From: an uncultured Eubacteriales bacterium
Lineage (GTDB): Bacteria > Bacillota > Clostridia > Oscillospirales > Oscillospiraceae
Length of the DNA stretch: 19,449 bases
Assembly: GCA_900549885.1 (NCBI GenBank)
Contig: URQA01000035.1
Coordinates: 1 to 19,449 of the forward strand
Direction of reading: 5' to 3'
The position numbers and the translations under genes are program-made. Of this stretch, positions 6,911-14,320 are shown piece by piece. Position 1 is the first letter of the stretch; every line of letters begins with the position of its first letter. The notes beneath the pieces are model-generated. The model searched no databases. It had not been told where the DNA came from and was given only the letters and a program-made list of their open reading frames with translations.

Positions 6911-8245
6911 ATGAGGAAAACGAAGCATGCGCTCTTTGCCTTTTCCTCCTATACCTACAAGGCGGTGGAGGCTTACCTGAACAGACAAGCCGCCAGAGGC
7001 TGGGCGCTGGAGCGGATCGGCCCCTTTGAGCAGCTGGCCAGATTCCGCCGCACGGACCGGACCGACCTGCGCTGCTGCACCGACCTGCTGCCCTACCGCC
7101 GGGGGAAGAAGGGCCGGGCCAAGGTGGAGGAATACCTGGCCCTGTGCCGGGAGGGAGGCTGGGAGCTTGTGGACCGGCGGGGGGCCCTAGGGGTCTTCGT
7201 CAACCGGCCCGGCACCGATCCCGCCCCCATCCAGACCGACCGGGAGGCGGAGCGGGCCCACTACCGCCAGGTGCGGCGCAACAGCCTGTTTTGGGTGCTG
7301 ATCCCCCTGCTGATCGACCTGATCTACTGGATCTTCCTGCTGTGGACGGGGTGGCGGTCGGGCGGCGGGGAGTGGATAGAAGGCCTTCCCCTAAGTTTAT
7401 ATGTCTCCTGGCCCCGGAACTGGGCTCTGATAGGGCTGGCGGCGATGCTCCCCCTGCTGGCCATCCCGGCGCTGCTGCGGCTGGGAGGCCTGGCCTGGAG
7501 CTGGGTGCGGGCCTGGCGGGACAGCGACATCCCCACCCCTGCCCCCTGGGTCATGTGGGGCAGCGCCCTGGTGAACACGGCGGTACTGGTCGTGCTGTGG
7601 ATAGTCCTGGTGGTAGTGACCATGGAGGCCATTAAACAGGGAGTTATTTCCTGCTTTCTGGGAATGTTCATAGGCGGCGTATGCCTCATTGGTCACGCCC
7701 CAGCGGTGGAACGCATGACCTCCCACCCCGGGGAAGCCTGGCGGATGCGGGGCCGGGGGATTGCCTTTGCCGCCCTGGCGGCGGTGGTCATTGTGCTGAC
7801 CCTGACGGTGGGCGGCGGGGGAGATCAGACCGGCATCGGCCCCGCCGGGCGCTATGATCAAGTGGACATCCGGCTGGACCAAAGAGTGGAGCAGGAGTAC
7901 GGGCCCGGGATCGACAGCGTGACCGCCGTCCGGTACGACTGCTGGAACGAGGCCCTGGCGGAGCGGGTGGCGGATACCCTCCGGCTGGAGGCGGAGATGC
8001 CGGAGCGGGTGGTATATCAGGGAGTTACGCTCATCAGCGATTACCGCTGTGAGGAACTGGCCCCCATAGACTTCTCCTGGGCGGATGAGGCCTGGATGGG
8101 CAACTGGATAGACACTGGACTGTTTGAGGGTGAGGGCCAGGTGCTGATCGCCCGGAGGGGGCTTGTGATCTTGTATCTGTCCGCCCCCATGGAGCTGACG
8201 GGGAACGATGTGCTACGGGCATTTCGGGAGCAGCTGGAAGGATAG
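6911..8245 (+). CDS. DUF2812 domain membrane protein, paralog 2 (shorter ectodomain)
   Basis: A 444-residue paralog with the same plan: N-terminal DUF2812 (YKAVEAYLNRQAARGWALE, CTDLLPYRR, CREGGWELVDRRGALG), about five hydrophobic helices (123-147, 172-198, 211-240, 244-262, 282-300), and a C-terminal domain with IGPAGRY (309-315), RYDCW (341-345) and WADEAWMGNW (390-399). Compared with paralog 1 it lacks roughly 35 residues between the last helix and IGPAGRY, including the (P/A)VVR linker that paralogs 1 and 3 keep, so it looks like a clean internal deletion. A GTG at 6902 would add three residues, but it sits right against AGAGGA; ATG 6911 has proper spacing. It is co-transcribed with its neighbours (34-bp gap). 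Function unknown. Confidence 0.85.
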   Translation: MRKTKHALFAFSSYTYKAVEAYLNRQAARGWALERIGPFEQLARFRRTDRTDLRCCTDLLPYRRGKKGRAKVEEYLALCREGGWELVDRRGALGVFVNRPGTDPAPIQTDREAERAHYRQVRRNSLFWVLIPLLIDLIYWIFLLWTGWRSGGGEWIEGLPLSLYVSWPRNWALIGLAAMLPLLAIPALLRLGGLAWSWVRAWRDSDIPTPAPWVMWGSALVNTAVLVVLWIVLVVVTMEAIKQGVISCFLGMFIGGVCLIGHAPAVERMTSHPGEAWRMRGRGIAFAALAAVVIVLTLTVGGGGDQTGIGPAGRYDQVDIRLDQRVEQEYGPGIDSVTAVRYDCWNEALAERVADTLRLEAEMPERVVYQGVTLISDYRCEELAPIDFSWADEAWMGNWIDTGLFEGEGQVLIARRGLVILYLSAPMELTGNDVLRAFREQLEG

Positions 8246-8261
8246 GACGAGGTGAGCGACA

Positions 8262-9632
8262 GTGAGACGAAAAAAATATACCCTTTTCAACTTCTGCACC
8301 GGCGACTTCAAGGGGGTGGAGCAATACCTGAACCGCCAGGCCGCCAAGGGGTGGAAGCTGGACAAGGTGGGTGTGCTGCTGGGCCGGTTCATCTGGGCAG
8401 AGCGGGACGACCTGCGCTGGTGCGTGGACCTGGCCGATCCCAAGCGGGAGCGGGAGGAGGAAGAGGACTACCTGGGCCTGTGCGCCGAAGGTGGCTGGGA
8501 CCTGGCGGCCAAGACCAACAACATGTACCTGTTTTGCTCCCGGCCCGGCCTGCGGCCCGCACCAGTCCAGACCGACCCAGAGTTGGAACGAAAAAACTAC
8601 TATAAGTATTATATCAAGTCAACCATACTATCTGTTCTCATCATTGCCGGGGTGCTGGCGGTGTGGGCCCTGTTGGCCTGGGCCATGGGCAGCGCCTTTG
8701 GCACGCTGGAGGATATGGAGAGGGCGGTCCGGTTTGGCTGGATGGAGAGCTGGACGATCCCGGCGGGGGCGGTGGCCCTTGGCCTGTGGTTGGTGTCGGC
8801 GGTGTGGCGAGTGGGAGACTTTCTCGCCGCCCTGGTCCGTAACCGGAACGAACTGCGCCCGCCCCGGCCCTGGACCATGTGGGTGAGCGCGGTGGTGTCC
8901 TCAGTGATGGTGTTGGCCTGGGGCGTGGTGGTGCTGGGGGCGGCGGGGGACGCCCTGCTCACCGGAGAGGGCAACACCTGGTATCTGCCCATTTTGCTGG
9001 GGGCCTGGGGCGTGTTCACCCTGTACCGCTGGCTGTCGCTGGATAAGGACTTGTTTTCTGGGGAACGCCGGCTGAATTTGAAGGTAGGGCTGGGCTGCCT
9101 GGCCCTGACAGCGGCGCTGGGAGCGGGGATGGCGCTCACTCCCTTTGGGGAGTGGTCCAGCTACGACGACCCGGAGGCGGAGGAGCAGTATGTTCGGCTG
9201 GAATCCGCGCCTGTGGTGCGGGCGGAAGACCTGGGGACAGCGGAGGACCGCCGGTTTTACTGGGTGCTCCACACCGTCACCCCCGTGGGGGAGCGATGGA
9301 AGGTGGACGACTTTATGGGGGAGTCGGTCATCATAACCGGGTGCGAGACATACCTCTGTCCCACTGTTTGGCAGGCCAAAGCCCTGGCCCGGACCAAGGT
9401 GGAGGAGGCGGCCTGGTCGGTGGACCCCGGCGGCCTGCAGGACACGGCGGGGGCGGACATGGCCCTGGTGGACCTGCCCTGGGCGGACGAGGTGTGGTAC
9501 GGCCAGTGGACGGAAGGAGAGTTGTATGTGCTGGTGGTCCGGGTGGGCCGTCAGGTCACCCGGCTGTCTTCCTGGGAGCCGCTGATGACGGAGGAAGCTC
9601 TCGCCGCCATCGAGGTGCGGGTGACACGCTGA
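8262..9632 (+). CDS. DUF2812 domain membrane protein, paralog 3
   Basis: A 456-residue, more diverged paralog. The DUF2812 part keeps FKGVEQYLNRQAAKGWKLDKVG and CAEGGWDLAAKTNNMYLF but has replaced the CTDLL motif by CVDLADPKRE and gained an acidic EREEEED stretch. Hydrophobic helices lie near 121-143, 165-190, 205-228, 240-257 and 274-293. The C-terminal domain holds APVVRAEDLG (316-325) and WADEVWYGQW (407-416), with a different Cys pattern (CETYLC). The start is GTG 8262, with GAGGTG about 7 nt upstream; the next ATG is well inside the domain. Only 16 bp separate it from paralog 2, so it belongs to the padR operon. No clear terminator follows before the next promoter. Function unknown. Confidence 0.83.
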   Translation: MRRKKYTLFNFCTGDFKGVEQYLNRQAAKGWKLDKVGVLLGRFIWAERDDLRWCVDLADPKREREEEEDYLGLCAEGGWDLAAKTNNMYLFCSRPGLRPAPVQTDPELERKNYYKYYIKSTILSVLIIAGVLAVWALLAWAMGSAFGTLEDMERAVRFGWMESWTIPAGAVALGLWLVSAVWRVGDFLAALVRNRNELRPPRPWTMWVSAVVSSVMVLAWGVVVLGAAGDALLTGEGNTWYLPILLGAWGVFTLYRWLSLDKDLFSGERRLNLKVGLGCLALTAALGAGMALTPFGEWSSYDDPEAEEQYVRLESAPVVRAEDLGTAEDRRFYWVLHTVTPVGERWKVDDFMGESVIITGCETYLCPTVWQAKALARTKVEEAAWSVDPGGLQDTAGADMALVDLPWADEVWYGQWTEGELYVLVVRVGRQVTRLSSWEPLMTEEALAAIEVRVTR

Positions 9633-9659
9633 GGATCGCAAAGCCTTGGGGCCCAAAGG

Positions 9660-9727
9660 CTGGCAACTGAGAGTTGACAAAAAGAAACGGCGAAATGGTT
9701 GCCAGATCGCTCCCATTCCCATATGAT
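9660..9727 (+). promoter_or_regulatory. Promoter of XRE membrane protein with long inverted repeat
   Basis: TTGCCA (9699-9704) is 17 bp from TATGAT (9722-9727), a near-consensus sigma-A promoter, and AAAGGAGG is at 9735-9742. An 8-bp inverted repeat, CTGGCAAC (9660-9667) and GTTGCCAG (9698-9705), has its right arm over the -35 box. A small dyad, CAACT-GAG-AGTTG (9664-9676), lies inside the left part. Such a layout fits an autoregulatory operator but could be coincidence. Confidence 0.65.
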
Positions 9728-9750
9728 ATCTCCCAAAGGAGGAACGGATA

Positions 9751-10881
9751 ATGACCTTAGGCCAGAGAATACAGAAGCTGCGCAAGGGGGCCGGGCTGAC
9801 CCAGGAGCAGCTGGCCGAGCGTATGGGAGTGACCCGCCAGGCGGTGAGCAAATGGGAGAGTGACGGCGGTGTACCGGAGTTGGATACCCTTATTGCCATG
9901 AGCCGACTATTCCACGTCACCATCGGTCAACTGCTGGGGGTGGAAGAGCTCCGAAAGAGCGGGGTAGGCAGCGGTGAGGATGGCGGACAGACCCAGGTAG
10001 GAACAGGGTTGCACGAGGCGCAGGTGGAGGCCATCCTCCGTCGGTATGTGGAGGCCACCCGCGCCCAGAGGCAGGCCCCGCCCAGCCTGTACGGCAAGTA
10101 TGGCTGGAAGGCTCCGCTCCTCGCGGTGGCCGGGTTGGCCGCTGTGGTGTTGGTGTTGGGACTGTTTATCAGCAGCATGAACAGTACGATCGGTAATATG
10201 AGGGCTACATTATCCAATCTGCAAACAACTGTGTGGGACTGGGAGTATGAGATGGCCAATATGCAATCCCAGATCCGGCAGATGCAGGAGGAACAGAACA
10301 GCCTGTTCAGCAACCTGGACAGCGCCGTCACCGGCTTTGACCCGGAAAGGGAGACGGTGGAGCTGGAGCTGTCGACCTATACTCCGGGGACCCAGCTGGA
10401 GCTGCCCATGAACGTGGGGGTGGAGGCCCTGCTCCGGTTACAGAGCGCCGACGGCATCATCCAGCAGCAGGACCTGGTGCTGGACCTTCCCGGCCTGAGC
10501 CCGGAGGACTTTCAGCTGTCCGCCGATTCCCTGTCCGGGCTGTACTCCATCGCCGTGGGGATGAGCGGCTTTGCAACGGCGGAAAACCCGGTGATTGTTG
10601 TCCTCTCGCCCTATCCGGAGTTGTTTTGGCCTGAGACGGCAACACTCACCGTCACCCTCAATGGGGAGGTGCTGGAGACCACCGATCTGACGCTGACGGA
10701 ACACGAGCCGGGGGTGTGGTATGGTCAGGACGGCCAGGAGCCCCGCCAGATGCGGCTGGCCCAGGAGGATATACTGGCGTTCTCCCTGCTCCTGACGGAC
10801 AACCTGGGCCGGGAGATAGTGTGTTCCGAGACTGTCCTGGGGGATGAGGACGCCCCCCGGGCGAGCCAGCGCGTCCCGTGA
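9751..10881 (+). CDS. Membrane-anchored XRE-type HTH protein with coiled coil and ectodomain
   Basis: A 376-residue single-pass protein. The N-terminus is a Cro/CI-type helix-turn-helix (about 5-62: LGQRIQKLRKGAGLTQEQLA, then VTRQAVSKWESDGGVPELDT). A linker leads to one hydrophobic helix (about 121-142, LLAVAGLAAVVLVLGLFISS). A polar heptad-like segment (143-192, rich in Gln/Met/Leu) suggests a coiled coil, and a beta-rich C-terminal domain (195-376) ends it, presumably outside the cell. The start follows AAAGGAGG. It has its own promoter but the same strand and direct adjacency as the DUF2812 genes, implying a linked function. By analogy with other membrane-tethered HTH proteins it could convert an envelope signal into DNA binding; ligand and target are unknown. 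I do not recognise the ectodomain. Confidence 0.85.
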   Translation: MTLGQRIQKLRKGAGLTQEQLAERMGVTRQAVSKWESDGGVPELDTLIAMSRLFHVTIGQLLGVEELRKSGVGSGEDGGQTQVGTGLHEAQVEAILRRYVEATRAQRQAPPSLYGKYGWKAPLLAVAGLAAVVLVLGLFISSMNSTIGNMRATLSNLQTTVWDWEYEMANMQSQIRQMQEEQNSLFSNLDSAVTGFDPERETVELELSTYTPGTQLELPMNVGVEALLRLQSADGIIQQQDLVLDLPGLSPEDFQLSADSLSGLYSIAVGMSGFATAENPVIVVLSPYPELFWPETATLTVTLNGEVLETTDLTLTEHEPGVWYGQDGQEPRQMRLAQEDILAFSLLLTDNLGREIVCSETVLGDEDAPRASQRVP

Positions 10882-10899
10882 TAAAACGAGGGGAACAGA

Positions 10900-10940
10900 A
10901 AGGCCGCCGGGCGCATATGTGAACCGGCGGCCTTCTTTTA
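10900..10940. terminator. Terminator between convergent genes
   Basis: An 11-bp GC stem (10900-10910 with 10924-10934, 13-nt loop) is followed by CTTTTAT on the plus strand. It lies 19 bp after the XRE gene and next to the stop of the minus-strand acyl-CoA reductase, so it ends the plus transcript. It may also act, less efficiently, on the other strand. Confidence 0.8.
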
Positions 10941-10942
10941 TC

Positions 10943-12235
10943 TCATTGGATATCCACCATCCGGGTATACCGCCGCAGGGGGTACTCCCCATCGTGGGCC
11001 TCCCCGCAGAACACGTCGGACATGGCCCCTGCCCGAAGGATGCGGGTGAGGCCGCATCGGAGGAACAATTCAGCGAGCTCTTCCCGCTGCCCTTCCGGGC
11101 ACAGCAGGCCCACGGTCTGCAAATGGCCCTTGTGCCGCCGCAGGGCGGGCAGGACCTCATCCCGGGGCAGGGCCTTCACCATAGGGCGACCGAACAGGTC
11201 GGACAGCTCTAATTCCCGGTCTGGGCAGGCGGTGACGGAGCAGCCCTCCCCGTGGTAGGTCACACGGCCATCCTCGGAGCTTTGGCCGGAGATGGCCCGC
11301 TCTACCCGATCCGCATATCGGCGGAGGGTGTGCTCCGCCGCCGCGCCCAGGGTCTGGGCGGGATATTTTGCCGCCGCCCGCTCCAAATAGGGCAGAAAGT
11401 CCCGACAGAAGGTGTGCACGTCGTCGATAGAATCAGTATCCAGAAAGATGGTCTGGCAGGAGGAACACAGGAGCTGCTTGGTGGACATGATGTGCTTCGC
11501 CAGGGCCGTCCAGTCCCCCTCCCGATCCTGCTTTCCCGAGAGGTAGGCAAAGCTCAGCTTGTGGCCCCACTCCATGAGCTTGACGCCGGGGGGCGCGAAC
11601 CGCCGCACCGCTGACACCGCCCCGTCGCCGCCCCAGACCACGATACCGTCGCTGAGAGCAGCCATCTGCTGCAGAGCGGGCAAGTCGGTGGAGGGGGTGT
11701 CAAAGACATAGATGAAGTCGGTGAGGGCGGGTTCCACTGCGATGAGCTGCCGCAAAATCTCGATGGACAGGCCGTTGTCCGCCTGAGGCAGCTTCAGGAT
11801 GTTGATATTCCCGGTAAGCAGGCCCTCGGCCACGCTGTAAGCGGGCAGGCCGTCCACATTACCCGCCGCGATGTGAAGCAGCACTCCCAGGGGGGCGGGC
11901 TGGACGGTGAGAGGGGGCAGCTTCCCCGGGGGCTTGGTGCTATAAGAGGCGGCATCTCTGCCCAGTTCCACCTGCAGCTTGTATTCCAGAGCTTCCCGCC
12001 GAAGCATGGGGATAAGCTGCTCCATATACCGTTCCGTTCCATCCAGCTCCAGCCGGGCCAAAAGAGGGGCAAACGCTCCTGCGGCCAGCCTCTCCCCGAG
12101 GGTGTGGATGGCAGCGACCACCGTCTCCGCTTCCAGCCGGCGGGAGGCCAGGGTGGCGTTGATCTGGTCCTCCAACACCCCCAGGATGTCCCCCTGACGG
12201 GCGGTATCGTATACCGTTCCATTGGCCAAGATCAT
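10943..12235 (-). CDS. LuxC-like acyl-CoA/acyl-protein reductase
   Basis: A 430-residue member of the LuxC family (aldehyde-dehydrogenase fold), which reduces an activated fatty acyl group to a fatty aldehyde with NADPH. Visible family features are PLGVLLHIAAGNVDGLPAYS (about 115-134), GNINILKLP, WGGDGAVSAVRRFAPPGVKL with WGHKLSFAY, and the nucleophile region STKQLLCSSCQTIFLD (251-266). Cys257 aligns with the catalytic Cys of the usual CSSPQ motif; here Pro is replaced by a second Cys (Cys260). Length is slightly under the roughly 480 of luminous-bacteria LuxC. ATG 12235 is preceded by GGAGGT and overlaps the stop of the LuxE-like gene (ATGA), so the two should form a complex. There are no luxA, luxB or luxD genes nearby; the aldehyde must serve another purpose. 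Confidence 0.87.
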   Translation of the reverse strand: MILANGTVYDTARQGDILGVLEDQINATLASRRLEAETVVAAIHTLGERLAAGAFAPLLARLELDGTERYMEQLIPMLRREALEYKLQVELGRDAASYSTKPPGKLPPLTVQPAPLGVLLHIAAGNVDGLPAYSVAEGLLTGNINILKLPQADNGLSIEILRQLIAVEPALTDFIYVFDTPSTDLPALQQMAALSDGIVVWGGDGAVSAVRRFAPPGVKLMEWGHKLSFAYLSGKQDREGDWTALAKHIMSTKQLLCSSCQTIFLDTDSIDDVHTFCRDFLPYLERAAAKYPAQTLGAAAEHTLRRYADRVERAISGQSSEDGRVTYHGEGCSVTACPDRELELSDLFGRPMVKALPRDEVLPALRRHKGHLQTVGLLCPEGQREELAELFLRCGLTRILRAGAMSDVFCGEAHDGEYPLRRYTRMVDIQ

Positions 12236-13356
12236 GTTTCCCCACCTCCCGACAGCAGCTCCGCGGCCCCTGCCGCGCAGGTCTTGATATCCTTGAGTCC
12301 CACCCGGCCGATGATCTCCAGCCAGGGGGACGGGTTGCCGCAGGAGCAGGAGCCGCCGGGGTGTACCACCCCCAGATCGTCGGTCATGACGGCCAGAATA
12401 GGGGTGGCCGTCATCAGCGGAGTGATGAGCTCCACCAGCCCCACCTGGCCGGGGGGCAGCGGCTCCAGCGTGTTCACGTCCCGGATGATGGCCCGGCTGT
12501 AAATGGGGATATGGAAATGGTGCGCCACACAGTCGGCGTAAAGGATGGGGTGCTCCACGGCGCTGAACACCTCGATGATGTCTCTGTTATCCAACCCCAG
12601 TACCCGTTTGACCAGATCGTAGAGCACCGGCTTGTCTACTTGCTGGGTGTAAAACTGCTTCCAGCCGCCCCCCAGCAGGATCTTGGAGCCGGGGCGTAGC
12701 GGGACCTGGAGGTGCCGCGCCTCCATTTGCCGAAGCAAAAAATAGGTGTAGGCGGGAAATCCCACCAGCCGCACAGGAAAGCGAGAATTGCCATGCCGGA
12801 CCAAGGCATCCGCCACCCCGGCCAGGTCGGGAACGTATCCGCCGTTTTCATAGGTCAGGGCGTAGGTCCGGCTGAGGGCTGGGGAGAGCAGGGTAGCGCC
12901 GAAGGCGGTTCGGGCTACGGAGGTGCGATTGCCCCGGTGGGGCTTGTAGCCCAGGATAATATAGTGGGTGGGAATGAGAGAGAAAAATCCCCGGAGACGG
13001 CCGATTTTCCACAGCATATTCCAGGAGCACCACAGAGCGGGAAAGTCAAAGCCCACCTGGCTGAACCGGCCGGAGGTGCCCGACGATGTGGACACCGCCG
13101 CCATTTTCCGCCGGGGCAGGGAGAACAGTCGGTGCTGTTTGAAGGTCAGCGTGGGTAGAAAGGGCAGGCGTTCCAGATCGCCAAAGTCCCGCAGGTCCTC
13201 CGGCCGGAAGGAGAAGCTGTCCAGCACGGCCCGATATTCCGGACAACGGGCATAATGGAAGGAGCAGTTCTCCCGCACCGCCCTAAGGAACTGAGTGTCG
13301 CTGGCGGGGAGGTTGTAGGGGTCAGACAGGCGAAACAGCTTAGTCCGCTGGCTCAT
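12232..13356 (-). CDS. LuxE-like acyl-protein synthetase
   Basis: A 374-residue member of the LuxE family, which activates fatty acid with ATP to acyl-AMP, holds it as an acyl-thioester, and passes it to LuxC. The adenylate-forming motif STSSGTSG (89-96) is clear. Further family-like blocks are LLGGGWKQFYTQQVDK, VFSAVEHPILYADC and VGLVELITPLMTATPILAVMTDDLG. A GGSCSCGNPSPWLEIIGRVG segment precedes the C-terminal KTCAAGAAELL. Cys360 in that tail is near the position of the acyl-accepting Cys of luminous-bacteria LuxE, and the flexible tail fits the swinging-arm model. ATG 13356 has GGAGG 7 nt upstream and a near-consensus promoter at 13383-13411. It is the first gene of a two-gene operon with the reductase. 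Whether the acyl donor is free fatty acid or another carboxylate is not visible. Confidence 0.86.
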   Translation of the reverse strand: MSQRTKLFRLSDPYNLPASDTQFLRAVRENCSFHYARCPEYRAVLDSFSFRPEDLRDFGDLERLPFLPTLTFKQHRLFSLPRRKMAAVSTSSGTSGRFSQVGFDFPALWCSWNMLWKIGRLRGFFSLIPTHYIILGYKPHRGNRTSVARTAFGATLLSPALSRTYALTYENGGYVPDLAGVADALVRHGNSRFPVRLVGFPAYTYFLLRQMEARHLQVPLRPGSKILLGGGWKQFYTQQVDKPVLYDLVKRVLGLDNRDIIEVFSAVEHPILYADCVAHHFHIPIYSRAIIRDVNTLEPLPPGQVGLVELITPLMTATPILAVMTDDLGVVHPGGSCSCGNPSPWLEIIGRVGLKDIKTCAAGAAELLSGGGET

Positions 13357-13382
13357 AAAACCGCCTCCATTTATTTTTCTTT

Positions 13383-13411
13383 ATCATATCGAAAAACCGT
13401 AAGTTTGCCAA
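13383..13411 (-). promoter_or_regulatory. Promoter of luxE/luxC-like operon
   Basis: On the minus strand TTGGCA (13406-13411) and TATGAT (13383-13388) are 17 bp apart, ahead of GGAGG and ATG 13356. Confidence 0.75.
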
Positions 13412-13610
13412 GGGGAAACGGGAAAATAGGAATTTGCAGAAAAATCATAGTTGGCTTTTGTATAAGCATAAATTATACTGCACTACAGGCGGAAAATTTG
13501 ATATTTGAATCTTTGGGATATGGAATTGCTTTCCTTACTACGGTTAGAGGTTTGTTGCTTGTATTGGAAGCAGCTAGGTTGATTTAGGGCTTGCTGGGAC
13601 GGTAAAAGGT
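13412..13610. other. AT-rich non-coding gap with small dyad
   Basis: This stretch is visibly richer in A/T than its neighbours and carries no gene with a credible RBS or family match. A perfect dyad GTATAA-gcataaa-TTATAC lies at 13460-13478. The composition could be residual foreign DNA, or simply an upstream regulatory region for the lux-like operon. Confidence 0.5.
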
Positions 13611-13650
13611 CAAAAACTGCCCGGACGAATTTTCGTCCGGGCAGTTTTTG
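13611..13650. terminator. Perfect 19-bp bidirectional hairpin terminator
   Basis: CAAAAACTGCCCGGACGAA (13611-13629) pairs exactly with 13632-13650. The stem has A-rich and T-rich ends, so each strand reads as a GC hairpin followed by TTTTTG. It is 16 bp past the CoA-transferase subunit B stop and terminates that minus-strand operon. Any plus-strand transcript crossing this gap would also be stopped here. Confidence 0.9.
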
Positions 13651-13666
13651 ATGTGAAACAAGGCGA

Positions 13667-14320
13667 TTACACCATGCTCTTCAGCTCAGGGCTGATGATG
13701 AGGGTGGCCTCGGTGGCGGCCTGAATTTCCTCCACGGTGAACTCGGGGTTGTACTCGGTGAGCACCAAGCCCTTATCGGTGACCTCCATCACGCCCATCT
13801 CGGTGATGATCTTGGTGATGCACTTGACGGCGGTGTAGGGCAGCTTGCACTTCTTCAGGATCTTGGGATTGCCCTTGGCGGTGTGCTCCATGGCCACGAT
13901 GACATTCTTGGCGCCCACCAGCAGGTCCATGGCGCCGCCCATGCCGGGCATCTTCTTGCCGGGGATGATCCAGTTGGACAGGGAACCCTCCTCGTCCACC
14001 TCCAGGCCGCCCAGCACGGTAGCGTCCACGTGGCCGCCGCGGATCAGGCCGAAGGACACGGAGGAGTCGATGAAGCTGCCGCCGGGGATAATGCCGGAGG
14101 GAGAGCCGCCGGCGTCCACATCGTGGATGGGATCGGGGTTCTCACCGGCGGAGGCGGAGCCGATGGTGCCATTCTCGGCCTGGAGGGTCACATGGATGCC
14201 CTCAGGCAGATAGTTGGGGACCAGGGTGGGCAGACCGATGCCCAGGTTGACCACATCGCCGTCCTTCAGCTCCTTGGCCACGCGGGCGGCGATAAAACCT
14301 TTGATCTGAGACTTTTCCAT
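13667..14320 (-). CDS. atoA: CoA-transferase subunit B (acetoacetate/butyrate type)
   Basis: A 217-residue beta subunit of a family I CoA-transferase (AtoA/ScoB). It starts MEKSQIKGFIAARVAKELKDG and then has VNLGIGLPTLVPNYLP. The catalytic motif is AENGTIG with Glu49, the residue that forms the covalent glutamyl-CoA intermediate. Later blocks such as GGHVDATVLGGLEVD, NWIIPGKKMPGMGGAMDL and MEHTAKGNPKIL match the family. It forms a heteromer with subunit A, encoded directly upstream with a TAATG overlap. The pair moves CoA between acetoacetyl-CoA or butyryl-CoA and acetate or another short acid. ATG 14320 lies behind GGGAGGT. The choice between butyrate-acetoacetate and 3-oxoacid specificity cannot be made by eye. 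Confidence 0.92.
   Translation of the reverse strand: MEKSQIKGFIAARVAKELKDGDVVNLGIGLPTLVPNYLPEGIHVTLQAENGTIGSASAGENPDPIHDVDAGGSPSGIIPGGSFIDSSVSFGLIRGGHVDATVLGGLEVDEEGSLSNWIIPGKKMPGMGGAMDLLVGAKNVIVAMEHTAKGNPKILKKCKLPYTAVKCITKIITEMGVMEVTDKGLVLTEYNPEFTVEEIQAATEATLIISPELKSMV

Noticed and set aside
9674..9679. Perfect TTGACA as -35 of the XRE gene
   Set aside because: No -10-like box lies 16-18 bp downstream; the TTGCCA/TATGAT pair with a 17-bp spacer is better.
10943..13356. Bacterial luciferase operon
   Set aside because: Only the LuxC- and LuxE-like parts are present; no luxA, luxB, luxD or luxG-like gene was found on either side.
13255..13587. 110-residue open frame running from the LuxE-like gene into the AT-rich gap
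   Set aside because: It begins antisense within the LuxE-like gene, has no RBS and no recognisable domain.
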